Counted from the first letter of the stretch, positions 8,393 through 16,228 are shown. The stretch: DNA of 64,000 bases from Thiomicrospira cyclica ALM1 (GCF_000214825.1 NC_015581.1:682001-746000), one strand, 5' to 3'. The notes: a model not told the origin generated them from the letters alone. Translations and numbers: made by a program.

Positions 8393-8774
8393 TTAAGCTA
8401 TTAAGTTGTTCTATTTCTATCATATAAATTATAGCTATATTAGGAAGAGTGTCCTTTTATTGCACTAGCTATCGCTTCCAACCTTGATTTTATTAGGGGT
8501 ATGTTTGAGTTTTAGCGCACGCTGGTTGAACTTCTGTACAAGCTTAACGATATTCAGTTAATTGATGGTTTATGTTTAATTGATATCCGCTTGTTAGTGG
8601 CAAGTGCGATTACACTAGACACAGTAGACTTAGTGTTTAGTGCTGTATTATCACATGCATGTGATTTTATTTTAAACTAAAGGGTCACTCAGGTCCATTT
8701 TTATTGTTTTATTAAATATGAAATTTTTTTAAAAATTTTTATCTTTTGCTAAATAAAATAAGAGAGTTCTATTT
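8393..8774. other. Intergenic stretch with a possible 54-codon relic
   Basis: An open frame without a start codon runs from 8516 to the stop at 8678-8680 and encodes a hydrophobic, acidic stretch (LNDIQLIDGLCLIDIRLL). Its higher-complexity composition stands out from the very AT-rich flank, so it may be a leftover of older coding sequence. It was not identified. Otherwise only AT-rich leader sequence before 8775 is visible. Confidence 0.3.
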
Positions 8775-10094
8775 ATGAATAACCCTTTTGAAAGGCAAGT
8801 AAAAATAAAAGAAGTAGAAGTAGTTGATGTAGAGTTTTTCAATAAATTTAAAACTGCAGGTTTGTTTTTGCGTGCAAAAGCTTTTTTTGTCGATTTAATT
8901 ATTGTCCTTTTGTTAATTTTTTTATTATTATTTATTTTAGAGAGGATAGCGTTTTTTTATGAGAAAGATATTTATCAGGGAATAAAATTATTTTTGTTTA
9001 TTTTTTTGGTTCCTTACACATATTTTGCTCAACTAGAGAGTTCAAAAAAGCAAGCAACATTTGGGAAGCAAATCTTTAGATTGAAAGTTTCAGATATTGA
9101 AGGTCGTAGGATAAGTTATTTAAGAGCAGGTGGGAGATTTTTAGGTAAGATTTTATCAATCACTATTTTTTTTATTGGAGTTTTTTTAATTCTTTTTACA
9201 AGAAAAAAGCAGGGACTTCATGATATTTTTTCTAATACAATTGTTGTAAGTAAGCTACCAGAATTTAACAAATTGGATGTTGCTGTAGATGAGAATCAAA
9301 TAAAGTATGCTGGTTTTTGGGTTCGTTTTCTAGCTAGGTTAATTGATAGCGTCATTGTCTTTCCTTTATTAATAATATCTTTAATTTTTTCTTCATTTTT
9401 CTCTCGTGATATTGATGATTTTTACGGTAAGATTTCCGATATTTTTATTATTTTTGCTGTTTTATTGTTATATACATCAATAATGAACTCATCTAATCAT
9501 AAGGCAACTTTAGGCAAGAAAATTTTTGGTTTACAAGTTGTTGATAGTAATAACGAAAGAATTTCTTATTTTATTGCAATGCAAAGGTTTTTTTCTGAAA
9601 TTATCTCTATAATATTTCTTGGGGCTGGTTATTTTATGATTGCTTTTTCTCAAAAAAAGCAAGGGCTTCATGACAAAATTTCGGAGACATTTGTTATATA
9701 TTCCGTTCATAAGAAAAAAATAAATTTTTATAAATACTTTTTTTGGATTTTTATATATTTATTTTTCGTATTTGGAAGTTTTTACTTATTTTCAAAAATT
9801 TACAATTATGAACACGAAAAATCCCAAGCGACATACATTTACTCACCACATACAATAAATGAGCCTGTTGTTACATTACAAAACTATCTTGATATTTATG
9901 ACAGTATGACCTATCAAGATGTTGTAAGCCTTATCGGAATTGAAGGAGATGAGATTTCACGCAGTAGCCTATCCAGCGAATTGCTTACTTCTGACCATGT
10001 TTTTTATTCTTGGGTGAATCCAGATGGATCAAATTTAATTGCTTTTTTTATTGATGGAAGGCTTGTTTCGAAGAATCAAGCTGGTCTTCGGTAG
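8775..10094 (+). CDS. Membrane protein with two RDD domains
   Basis: A 439-residue integral membrane protein. Two tandem RDD domains occupy residues about 28-160 and 178-315. Each has two or three hydrophobic helices and the family signatures KQATFGKQIFRLKV / HKATLGKKIFGLQV and KKQGLHDIFSNT / KKQGLHDKISET. A further transmembrane helix lies near 322-344, followed by an outside-facing C-terminal region of about 95 residues resembling a small sensory or SmpA-like domain (MTYQDVVSLIGIEGDEI). RDD proteins are diverse, and some have been linked to transport or membrane sensing. The role here is unknown. It is strongly AT-rich like the two upstream genes but separated by 382 bp, so it is probably its own unit. 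Confidence 0.75.
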   Translation: MNNPFERQVKIKEVEVVDVEFFNKFKTAGLFLRAKAFFVDLIIVLLLIFLLLFILERIAFFYEKDIYQGIKLFLFIFLVPYTYFAQLESSKKQATFGKQIFRLKVSDIEGRRISYLRAGGRFLGKILSITIFFIGVFLILFTRKKQGLHDIFSNTIVVSKLPEFNKLDVAVDENQIKYAGFWVRFLARLIDSVIVFPLLIISLIFSSFFSRDIDDFYGKISDIFIIFAVLLLYTSIMNSSNHKATLGKKIFGLQVVDSNNERISYFIAMQRFFSEIISIIFLGAGYFMIAFSQKKQGLHDKISETFVIYSVHKKKINFYKYFFWIFIYLFFVFGSFYLFSKIYNYEHEKSQATYIYSPHTINEPVVTLQNYLDIYDSMTYQDVVSLIGIEGDEISRSSLSSELLTSDHVFYSWVNPDGSNLIAFFIDGRLVSKNQAGLR

Positions 10095-10164
10095 TTTTTT
10101 GGGAAAATGGTGGTAAATAACTGATTTTTTCTGTCATTTTTTCGATTTATCTTAAAAATATACC

Positions 10165-10181
10165 CTGACAAATCCTGTCGC
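10165..10181. promoter_or_regulatory. Operator-like palindrome D (CTGACA-N5-TGTCGC)
   Basis: Lies 77 bp before the ATG of the tandem AAA+ gene and is identical over 19 bp to palindrome C. Same half-site pattern as the other cluster sites. Confidence 0.65.
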
Positions 10182-10183
10182 TA

Positions 10184-10214
10184 CCAGGCCTGTTCTCGCT
10201 AGGAGCAGGCCTGG
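10184..10214 (+). promoter_or_regulatory. Strong leader hairpin made of two CAGGCCTG motifs
   Basis: CCAGGCCTG (10184-10192) pairs perfectly with CAGGCCTGG (10206-10214), and four more weaker pairs can extend the stem inward. It sits between operator D and the ribosome-binding site of the AAA+ gene. The following CTTTGCTTT is only a weak U-tract, so it could be a leader attenuator or an RNA-stability element. Confidence 0.5.
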
Positions 10215-10258
10215 CTTTGCTTTATATTACGTCTTCCATTGTTCAAAGGAGACGTTTC

Positions 10259-12472
10259 ATGCCGCGCACCAGTCCTAATGCCTTACTATCCCTATTAGAA
10301 ACAGCCTTACCAAGTCTGGTACCCGCACAAGTATCTGACCACTTGTTAGACAGTGAAGATCAAGCGGCTTTAATGGCGCTGTGGTGTGTTCGAGTTTTAA
10401 CCGACGCGCGTTGTTATCGGGCGATGCTCAATGTTGAACGCTATCGTGAAATGCCATTGTCACGTATGTTGATCTTGATTGGATTTCAACGTCAGCAGAT
10501 AGACCAGCTTACTGAGATTGATGATTTGCAATTGGTTGATGGCTTGCGTTTGGTTGAAAAACCCGCGCGTCAGTGGTTAGAAGGTTTAGAGTCCGCACAG
10601 CCGACTTGGATTGGGGTTCTGGGCGATAACCTGCGCGCGATGGCAAAGTTGTTGGATTTAAACGCCATTGAAGTCCAGTTGTTAGGGTTTTATACGCTGA
10701 TTAACAGCGAAAAATCCTTGGAAAGTTTTTTTGAATTACTCGGTGATGTCAATGGTCGCCAGTATATTCAAATACTCGCGCGGATACTCAACTGTGATAC
10801 CCAAGAGGCGCATCAAGCCATCTCAAAACAAGGGCGTTTGCACCGTTCGGGATTAATGCGGATGGATAAGCATAACGGCGGTGAAGTGTCTCGCAGATTG
10901 GAGCTGTTAGATGGCTTTGCCGAGCTGATGATTAGTGAACGTCAACAACCGATGGCTTTATTAAGTCGCTACTTTGGCAGTTGTGCCAACGCCGAGCTGA
11001 GCCTCTCCGATTACCCGCATCTCGCCGAGGTATCGGACACCTTAGTGGGCTATCTCACTAGCCAAAAAGGTCAACCGGGGGTGAATGTGTTGGTGTATGG
11101 CGAACCTGGCACAGGTAAGACGCAATGGGTTAAGGCGGTGGTTTCTGCACTTAATCGCACGCTTTATGAAGTGAACCATGAGGATATCGATGGCGATGAG
11201 CTTGTCGGGTCAAAACGGGTGTCCGTGTACAAACTCGCCCAGGCCGCACTCGCAACCCAACAGGATGCCTGCGTGTTGTTTGATGAAGTTGAAGATGTCT
11301 TTCCTAATGACGCCTTCGCCTGGTTACTGCCAGCTCGCGCCCAAAATATGAACAAGGCGGGGGTGAACAAACTGCTCGAAACCAATCCGGTGCCCACCTT
11401 TTGGATCACCAATTCGATTAAGCAGATTGATAAAGCCTACTTGCGCCGTTTTGATATGGTGGTGGAGATTAATAGCCCGCCCGCCTTGGTGCGCAAAACT
11501 ATTTTGCAAAACCTGCTCAAAGGCTTGCCGGTGCGCGAGGCGTGGATCAACAAACTGGCTAAACAACAAAGCCTGGTGCCAGCAGTAATCGAACGGGCGG
11601 TGAAGGTCGCCAAATGTGTGCATCCGGCCGATGCCGAACCTTTGTTGCTAGAGCGCAAGATTGAAAAGCTGATCAATGCCACCTTGCAAGCACAAGGCAA
11701 GTCCGAATTGCTGATCAACTCATCGTGCAATAGCTTAAGTTATTCGTTGGACTATCTAAACACCGATCTCGATTTAAACCGCTTAGTCGCTGGGATTCAA
11801 ACTCGACAACAAGGGCGCTTGTGTTTATATGGTCTGCCGGGTACGGGCAAAACCGCGTTTGGGCATTACATTGCGGAACAGCTGGATAAACCGCTGATTA
11901 TCAAACGAGCCTCGGACTTGTTATCACCCTATGTAGGAGAGGCCGAGCAAAACATCGCTGCGGCGTTTAAGGAAGCGAAAAAAGAGGGTGCGGTGTTGCA
12001 AATAGATGAGGCGGATAGTTTTTTGCAGTCGCGTGAAAAAGCCCATCGCAGTTGGGAGGTGACCCAAGTGAATGAAATGCTGACTCAAATGGAAGCGTTT
12101 GAGGGTGTGTTTATCGCCTCGACCAACTTAATAAAAGATTTAGATGCCGCAGCGATGCGCCGCTTTGATGTCAAATTGGAGTTTAAACCCTTGAAGGCTG
12201 ACCAGGCCTGGTGTTTGTTTGAGCAGTTATTGGCTGAGCATCCGTTAGATAGTCATGCCCGTTGTGCCTTAAAAGCTCAGCTTGCTCAGTTGCAAATCTT
12301 AACCCCGGGTGACTTCGCGGCGGTGAAACGCAAGTTGAGTTTGGGTTATCAAGACCTAGAACCAGGTCTGGTGTTTGAAGCATTAGAAGAGGAGTGCCGC
12401 TTTAAACCCGGTTATCAAAAATCGGTGGGCATTGGGTTTTTAACCGAACTTAAACAACGCCATTCGGCTTAG
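10259..12472 (+). CDS. Tandem AAA+ ATPase, putative WYL-regulon member
   Basis: A 737-residue protein with an N-terminal helical region of about 240 residues and two AAA+ modules. The first has Walker A YGEPGTGKT near 280 and Walker B VLFDEVED near 339. The second has YGLPGTGKT near 523, VLQIDEADSF near 580 and the sensor/arginine region ASTNLIKDLDAAAMRRFD near 619-636. This arrangement resembles Cdc48-like remodellers rather than DNA helicases. The ATG at 10259 is chosen over an upstream TTG at 10217 because AAAGGAG lies 7 nt before it. It stands alone behind operator D and a strong leader hairpin. The substrate is unknown; a remodelling role alongside the Sir2 protein is conjecture. Confidence 0.8.
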   Translation: MPRTSPNALLSLLETALPSLVPAQVSDHLLDSEDQAALMALWCVRVLTDARCYRAMLNVERYREMPLSRMLILIGFQRQQIDQLTEIDDLQLVDGLRLVEKPARQWLEGLESAQPTWIGVLGDNLRAMAKLLDLNAIEVQLLGFYTLINSEKSLESFFELLGDVNGRQYIQILARILNCDTQEAHQAISKQGRLHRSGLMRMDKHNGGEVSRRLELLDGFAELMISERQQPMALLSRYFGSCANAELSLSDYPHLAEVSDTLVGYLTSQKGQPGVNVLVYGEPGTGKTQWVKAVVSALNRTLYEVNHEDIDGDELVGSKRVSVYKLAQAALATQQDACVLFDEVEDVFPNDAFAWLLPARAQNMNKAGVNKLLETNPVPTFWITNSIKQIDKAYLRRFDMVVEINSPPALVRKTILQNLLKGLPVREAWINKLAKQQSLVPAVIERAVKVAKCVHPADAEPLLLERKIEKLINATLQAQGKSELLINSSCNSLSYSLDYLNTDLDLNRLVAGIQTRQQGRLCLYGLPGTGKTAFGHYIAEQLDKPLIIKRASDLLSPYVGEAEQNIAAAFKEAKKEGAVLQIDEADSFLQSREKAHRSWEVTQVNEMLTQMEAFEGVFIASTNLIKDLDAAAMRRFDVKLEFKPLKADQAWCLFEQLLAEHPLDSHARCALKAQLAQLQILTPGDFAAVKRKLSLGYQDLEPGLVFEALEEECRFKPGYQKSVGIGFLTELKQRHSA

Positions 12473-12558
12473 AAAGAAGGGATGCTTGGTTTTATGGCTT
12501 GATTTTCAAAAATTAAGAACTATACTTCTATATAGTTATATAAAACACGGAACTACGC

Positions 12559-13821
12559 ATGAAAGAGCTATTGGTTGAGCAGAATCCGCATTGGTCAAAT
12601 CCACCTAAAACCTATGCTTATCGTGAAGCCTTTAGCAAGCTGGTGAGTTATTTGCCTTTGAAGCAGGTTATTACCATTACCGGTATTCGACGTTGTGGCA
12701 AAAGCACTTTGGCGAAAATGGCGATTAAGCATTTGATTGACGAGGGCATGAACCCGACCAATATTCTGTTCGTTAATCTTGAACAGCCTCTGTTTTTAGA
12801 GTATCGCCATGACCCAAGTTATCTACAAAAAGTACTGGATACCTATCTGACCCTATGTAATCCGATCGGTCGAATAGTGGTGATTTTTGATGAAATCCAG
12901 TTTTTTGACAACTGGCAGGTGTTTATCAAGTCCAAATATGAAACGGCGGATATTAAGTTCATTATCACCGGTTCTAACTCCTCGATGCTGTCGTCTGAAA
13001 TCAACACGCTGTTGACGGGACGAACACTGACCATTCACCTTAATACCTTCTCGTTCAGCGAGTTTTTGCATTACAAAGGCATTGCCCATGCCAATGAAAT
13101 TGAGCGTTTAAATAATCGCATTCAGATTGCGATTGCAAAACAAGACTATTTGCAATGGGGTGGCTTTTTTGAAGTGATGGAAATAGCCGACCCGATTATT
13201 AAAAAAGACCTACTCAACAGTTATGCCAAAAACATCATTTACCGTGACATAGTGCCGCGCTTTAAAATCCGCCAAGCCGAAGTGGTGGAGCGGTTGTTTT
13301 ATTATCTGCTGAGCCAAACCACCCATGTGTTGAACTACACAACGCTGGCGCAGACGTTTGAGATGAGTGATAAAAGCATCAAAGAATACATTGGCTATTT
13401 TGAAGATGTGTTTTTGTTTCAGCGCATCGACAACTTTCACAACAAGCCCAAAGAGCGTATTAAATCGATGAAAAAACTCTATACGCTTGATAACGGTTTT
13501 TTGCAGGTTGCGCCTAAACAGAGTCCGGGATTTGGTCAAGCACTGGAGAATTTGGTTTTTTGTTACCTCTGTCAGCGCGATCCAAATTTGTGTTACCGCA
13601 AAGACCAGGTTGAAGTCGATTTTTACAGCCAACAAACGCTGTACCAAGTGGCTTATGAAATCGATAACGATAAAACTCGGCAACGTGAGTTAAATGCGTT
13701 TAAACACTTTAGGCAAACGAATGAACAGTGCAAGTTGATTACCTTTGATAGCGAACCGCTTGCAGGATTGGAGGATGTGGAAATGCTCACCATTGATCAA
13801 CTGCTATTGGATTGCAACTAA
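12559..13821 (+). CDS. AAA+ ATPase with DUF4143 domain
   Basis: A 420-residue protein of the AAA_14/DUF4143 family. Walker A GIRRCGKST lies at residues 43-51, Walker B VVIFDEIQFFDNW near 108-120, and the sensor IITGSNSSML near 134-143. A winged-helix middle (LNYTTLAQTFEMSDKSIKEYI) follows, and a C-terminal nuclease-like core with KDQVEVDFY near 351-359. These proteins are frequent in mobile and defence regions, but their activity is poorly defined. It has its own leader with a CTATATAGTTATATAA-like AT-rich element 20-40 bp upstream and no copy of the cluster operator. The stop lies two bases before operator E of the next unit. Confidence 0.85.
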   Translation: MKELLVEQNPHWSNPPKTYAYREAFSKLVSYLPLKQVITITGIRRCGKSTLAKMAIKHLIDEGMNPTNILFVNLEQPLFLEYRHDPSYLQKVLDTYLTLCNPIGRIVVIFDEIQFFDNWQVFIKSKYETADIKFIITGSNSSMLSSEINTLLTGRTLTIHLNTFSFSEFLHYKGIAHANEIERLNNRIQIAIAKQDYLQWGGFFEVMEIADPIIKKDLLNSYAKNIIYRDIVPRFKIRQAEVVERLFYYLLSQTTHVLNYTTLAQTFEMSDKSIKEYIGYFEDVFLFQRIDNFHNKPKERIKSMKKLYTLDNGFLQVAPKQSPGFGQALENLVFCYLCQRDPNLCYRKDQVEVDFYSQQTLYQVAYEIDNDKTRQRELNAFKHFRQTNEQCKLITFDSEPLAGLEDVEMLTIDQLLLDCN

Positions 13822-13822
13822 T

Positions 13823-13839
13823 CCGACATTCTCTGTCGC
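13823..13839. promoter_or_regulatory. Operator-like palindrome E (CCGACA-N5-TGTCGC)
   Basis: Lies 95 bp before the ATG at 13935 and directly behind the stop of the DUF4143 gene. Same half-site and spacer pattern as the other cluster sites. Confidence 0.65.
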
Positions 13840-13934
13840 AACATAACGGGTTAAGCCTATTCCAAAAACGCGGGTCCGTGTATAACTATCAAACATGATC
13901 GTAATCCGACTCACGGATAAAGGACCTAGCCTGT

Positions 13935-14588
13935 ATGCCATTGATTGAATCCACAGCTGTTTCACAAACAAGTCCGGCGAATTGGCGCCATGATTATCAG
14001 GGTGTCGCTGAGCTTAATGCCGCATTAAAAGCGGCACTCGCTCAAACGGATTTAGCCCATTTGGCGAAAAAGCTCGGTTACCAACAACCAGCCATCCTAT
14101 CCACGCATCTCAATAGCTATATCCTCGATCAACCCTATTTGGGTTTGGTAAAAGGTCATTACGATTTGACCATGGGCAGTCGTGGTTTGCTGTTAGCACT
14201 GGTAAAACCACTAGGCATGTCGTCCCAGTTGGTGAATGACGTGTTGGATTGGATCGATCGAGGTATAAAAGCCTATAAGCAATCCACGCCCTATGTAATG
14301 GTGACAACCGATTATGTGGTGACACCTCAACATCGACCGCCCTTGTTTGCTTTGGCCATGCTCAATGCACAACGCAAATTTGAAGTGGCTTTTGAGGATT
14401 TTCACCCCGATAGTCAAGTGATGATACCCAATCTGCAACAACGCATTGCAGCGCACTATAAAGAGCACGCCGGGGTGCTGGCGTTTTGGGGCAAGATTAT
14501 GAGCTATCACTATCATCATGTGGACGGCAGCGTTAGGGTTTTTGACTGTGCTAGCGTGGTTCAAGAGCATCAGAAGGAGCCAGAATGA
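13935..14588 (+). CDS. Unknown 217-aa protein, cotranscribed with an amidohydrolase
   Basis: No family is recognised. The protein appears soluble. It has a helix-turn-helix-like stretch near residues 40-58 (HLAKKLGYQQPAILSTHLN), a motif KGHYDLTMGSRGLLLAL near 74-90, and a histidine-rich segment YHYHHVDGS near 195. The ATG start is weakly supported by AAGGA 11 nt upstream. The stop overlaps the ATG of the N-formylglutamate amidohydrolase by four bases, so the pair is translationally coupled and behind operator E. A regulatory or substrate-recruiting partner of the amidohydrolase is possible but unproven. Confidence 0.65.
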   Translation: MPLIESTAVSQTSPANWRHDYQGVAELNAALKAALAQTDLAHLAKKLGYQQPAILSTHLNSYILDQPYLGLVKGHYDLTMGSRGLLLALVKPLGMSSQLVNDVLDWIDRGIKAYKQSTPYVMVTTDYVVTPQHRPPLFALAMLNAQRKFEVAFEDFHPDSQVMIPNLQQRIAAHYKEHAGVLAFWGKIMSYHYHHVDGSVRVFDCASVVQEHQKEPE

Positions 14589-15289
14589 TTTTACACATTC
14601 CGCACAGCAGTACAGCGATGCCCGTGCATTACCCTGATTTACCCGTGTTGCATTTAGAGCGGCATACCGACTGGTTTACCGATGAGTTATTTGAGCACGC
14701 GGGTGCGCAACGATTTGTGTTTCCGTATTCCCGGTTTTATGCCGATATGGAGCGCCTCGCCGATGACCCCCTAGAAGCCAAAGGTATGGGGATTTTTTAT
14801 ACCCAAACTCCCTGGGGGCAAGTGTATCGAGCGCGCAACGAGGAGGCTGTTGCTCACGTTTATGACCTCTATCAGCAATGGCATCGACGCTTGCAGCAGG
14901 CCTGCTGGTCACAGCTGTATAAGCAAGGGCAGTGTGTGCTGATCGATTGCCATAGTTTTAGCCATCACCAAGTAAGCGAGCCGGAAGAGGTGCTACCGGA
15001 TATTAACATCGGTACTAATGAAACGACCACATCACCGGCTTTGATCACTTTAACAGAACAGATTTTGCGTGAGGCAGGATACAGCGTTGCGATTAATTTC
15101 CCCTATGCCTATGCGGTCGAGCCGATACAAGACCCAGGGTTTGAAACGATTATGGTGGAAATCAACAAGCGAACGTATTTGACGGAAGATAACCACCCCA
15201 GCTCCGGTTATGACCGACTCAAACAAACGCTGGATCGACTATTGGCTGCGATTGCGGCATACGAGCAGGGTGATGGTCACGGTCTATAG
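14585..15289 (+). CDS. N-formylglutamate amidohydrolase family protein
   Basis: A 234-residue member of the N-formylglutamate amidohydrolase (HutG/FGase) family, metal-dependent amidases that release formate from N-formylglutamate. Seen are ILHIPHSSTAMP at residues 2-13, the acidic DMERLADDP near 56, the metal-site IDCHSFSHH near 119-127 and the late EINKRTYL near 191. No other histidine-degradation genes are near, so another N-acyl or modified substrate is plausible in this defence-like context. It overlaps the unknown upstream gene by four bases. An internally deleted relative lies at 17098-17160. Confidence 0.85.
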   Translation: MILHIPHSSTAMPVHYPDLPVLHLERHTDWFTDELFEHAGAQRFVFPYSRFYADMERLADDPLEAKGMGIFYTQTPWGQVYRARNEEAVAHVYDLYQQWHRRLQQACWSQLYKQGQCVLIDCHSFSHHQVSEPEEVLPDINIGTNETTTSPALITLTEQILREAGYSVAINFPYAYAVEPIQDPGFETIMVEINKRTYLTEDNHPSSGYDRLKQTLDRLLAAIAAYEQGDGHGL

Positions 15290-15306
15290 GATACGAGGAG
15301 GTTATT

Positions 15307-15347
15307 GTGGATGATTTGGATTTTAGTAATGATAAAACCATGATGGC
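15307..15347 (+). pseudogene. N-terminal scrap of a gene cut by an IS remnant
   Basis: AGGAGG at 15296-15301 is followed six bases later by a GTG and 14 codons (VDDLDFSNDKTMM...). The IS end begins at 15348 and the frame soon stops. It appears to be a third gene of the amidohydrolase operon truncated by an IS insertion. The lost gene cannot be identified. Confidence 0.45.
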
Positions 15348-15540
15348 CTGTCCACTTCCCCTAAAATGAGACAGCGATAAGCGGTCAAAAATCACGATTT
15401 ACTGAAACCCAATTCATCGTCATCTTTAAAGAATCGGATGCGCGATTAAATACAAGTGGAAATCAAAATATTCAGGTCTGGAAACATCCGACATTAAGCG
15501 AATTAAAGAGTTTGAAGATAAAAGTTTAAGAATAAAAAAG
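15348..15540 (+). mobile_element. Decayed IS3-family element: left end plus OrfA fragments
   Basis: A 33-bp end (15348-15380, also present at 2446) is followed by SRFTETQFIVIFKESDARL in one frame (from about 15389). YKWKSKYSGL and SDIKRIKEFED follow in another frame (from about 15450). Both match the start of OrfA of IS3-family (IS407/IS51-like) transposases, with the roughly 20 residues between them deleted and a frameshift. The DDE OrfB and the right end are missing, so it is inactive. Confidence 0.75.
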
Positions 15541-15556
15541 GCCTCATAAGAGGCCA
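15534..15556 (-). terminator. Intrinsic terminator of the 129-aa gene
   Basis: Reading the minus strand: GGCCTC-TTAT-GAGGCC hairpin followed by TTTTTT. It lies about 35 bp beyond the stop of the gene at 15590-15979. Confidence 0.8.
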
Positions 15557-15589
15557 AAACAACACACAGGAGCACACTATGCAATAGTG

Positions 15590-15979
15590 TTAGGTTTCGT
15601 AGCTTACGAAAATAATAGGTTGTACCCAGGCGAACAAATCGTCGTCTTCCAGCTCTTTGCACAGCTGTTTTATAGCAGGTTCATTTAAATCGATTGTAGA
15701 TTCTAAAATATCGCCAAAATCTTCAGTTAATACATCATCAAGTGTTTCATCAATGTATTTGTCGGCAACAAAATTTAGCTCAATGAGGATAGCAGAAATT
15801 GAGCCGTCAATATCATGTTCAATGAACGGTTTGACCTGCAGATCGCGATAATTTATGAAATTGTGGTTTAGGTTTAGACCAAAAATTGACTCTTCAAGAG
15901 TCTGAATTATGCCGCTGGAAAGCGATTGAATGTATTGCGCGAAAGCGTTAAAGGATGCGAGTGTAGTTTTAGTAGACAT
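15590..15979 (-). CDS. Unknown acidic 129-aa protein, putative WYL-regulon member
   Basis: A small acidic protein with no recognised family, signal peptide or membrane segment. It has a run of aspartate/glutamate (YIDETLDDVLTEDFGDILE near residues 75-93, LEDDDLFAW near 111-119) and amphipathic helices, so a small regulatory or DNA-mimic-like antagonist is conceivable. It is a monocistronic unit with palindrome F 90 bp upstream and a clear intrinsic terminator downstream, which argues that it is a real gene. Function is unknown. Confidence 0.6.
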   Translation of the reverse strand: MSTKTTLASFNAFAQYIQSLSSGIIQTLEESIFGLNLNHNFINYRDLQVKPFIEHDIDGSISAILIELNFVADKYIDETLDDVLTEDFGDILESTIDLNEPAIKQLCKELEDDDLFAWVQPIIFVSYET

Positions 15980-16068
15980 GTTACTTAGCCTTTTTGGTGT
16001 GTTTGCGATTTGTTAAGTAATTATTTTAGAGTTATATTTTATATTTACTAGCAAACTAGCCATACGTC

Positions 16069-16085
16069 GCGACACGGTGTGTCGT
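16069..16085. promoter_or_regulatory. Operator-like palindrome F (GCGACA-N5-TGTCGT)
   Basis: Lies 90 bp upstream of the ATG of the 129-aa minus-strand gene (15979). Perfect inner half-sites with a 5-nt spacer, as for site A. It is the rightmost of the six sites. Confidence 0.6.
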
Positions 16086-16087
16086 AT

Positions 16088-16228
16088 TCATAATATCGTT
16101 TTTGTCACCTTGGATAAGTTTTTTAGAAGTAGAACGATCATTTCGTGACTAAAGCTACCTTTCCAGCAACGAAGTTTTTTGGTATTAGTGACCGTTTTTT
16201 CAAAGTGCGCAACGGTTTCTGGCGTCAT
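16088..16228 (-). CDS. Possible 46-aa ribbon-helix-helix-like remnant
   Basis: A short minus-strand frame starting at ATG 16228. Upstream of the ATG the open frame reads KNKTITVRIS, then MTPETVAHFEK, which is reminiscent of the beta-strand and first helix of ribbon-helix-helix proteins, but there is no start codon before that strand. It may therefore be a truncated antitoxin-like gene. The rest (16229-16436) shows nothing convincing. Confidence 0.25.
   Translation of the reverse strand: MTPETVAHFEKTVTNTKKLRCWKGSFSHEMIVLLLKNLSKVTKTIL

Larger units (their letters stand above)
5745..10164. mobile_element. AT-rich insertion-like block bounded by 19-bp direct repeats
   Basis: The segment is strikingly AT-rich compared with both sides and carries three genes, an exported nuclease-like protein, a Gly/Ala-rich membrane protein and a double RDD protein. 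It is bounded by the identical 19-bp sequence CTGACAAATCCTGTCGCTA at 5726 and 10165. It lacks the CAGGCCTG palindrome that is scattered elsewhere. There is no integrase or transposase, so the mode of acquisition is unknown. Confidence 0.45.

Noticed and set aside
13210-13683. 157-codon minus-strand frame
   Set aside because: It is fully antisense to the DUF4143 ATPase gene, which has clear domain motifs.
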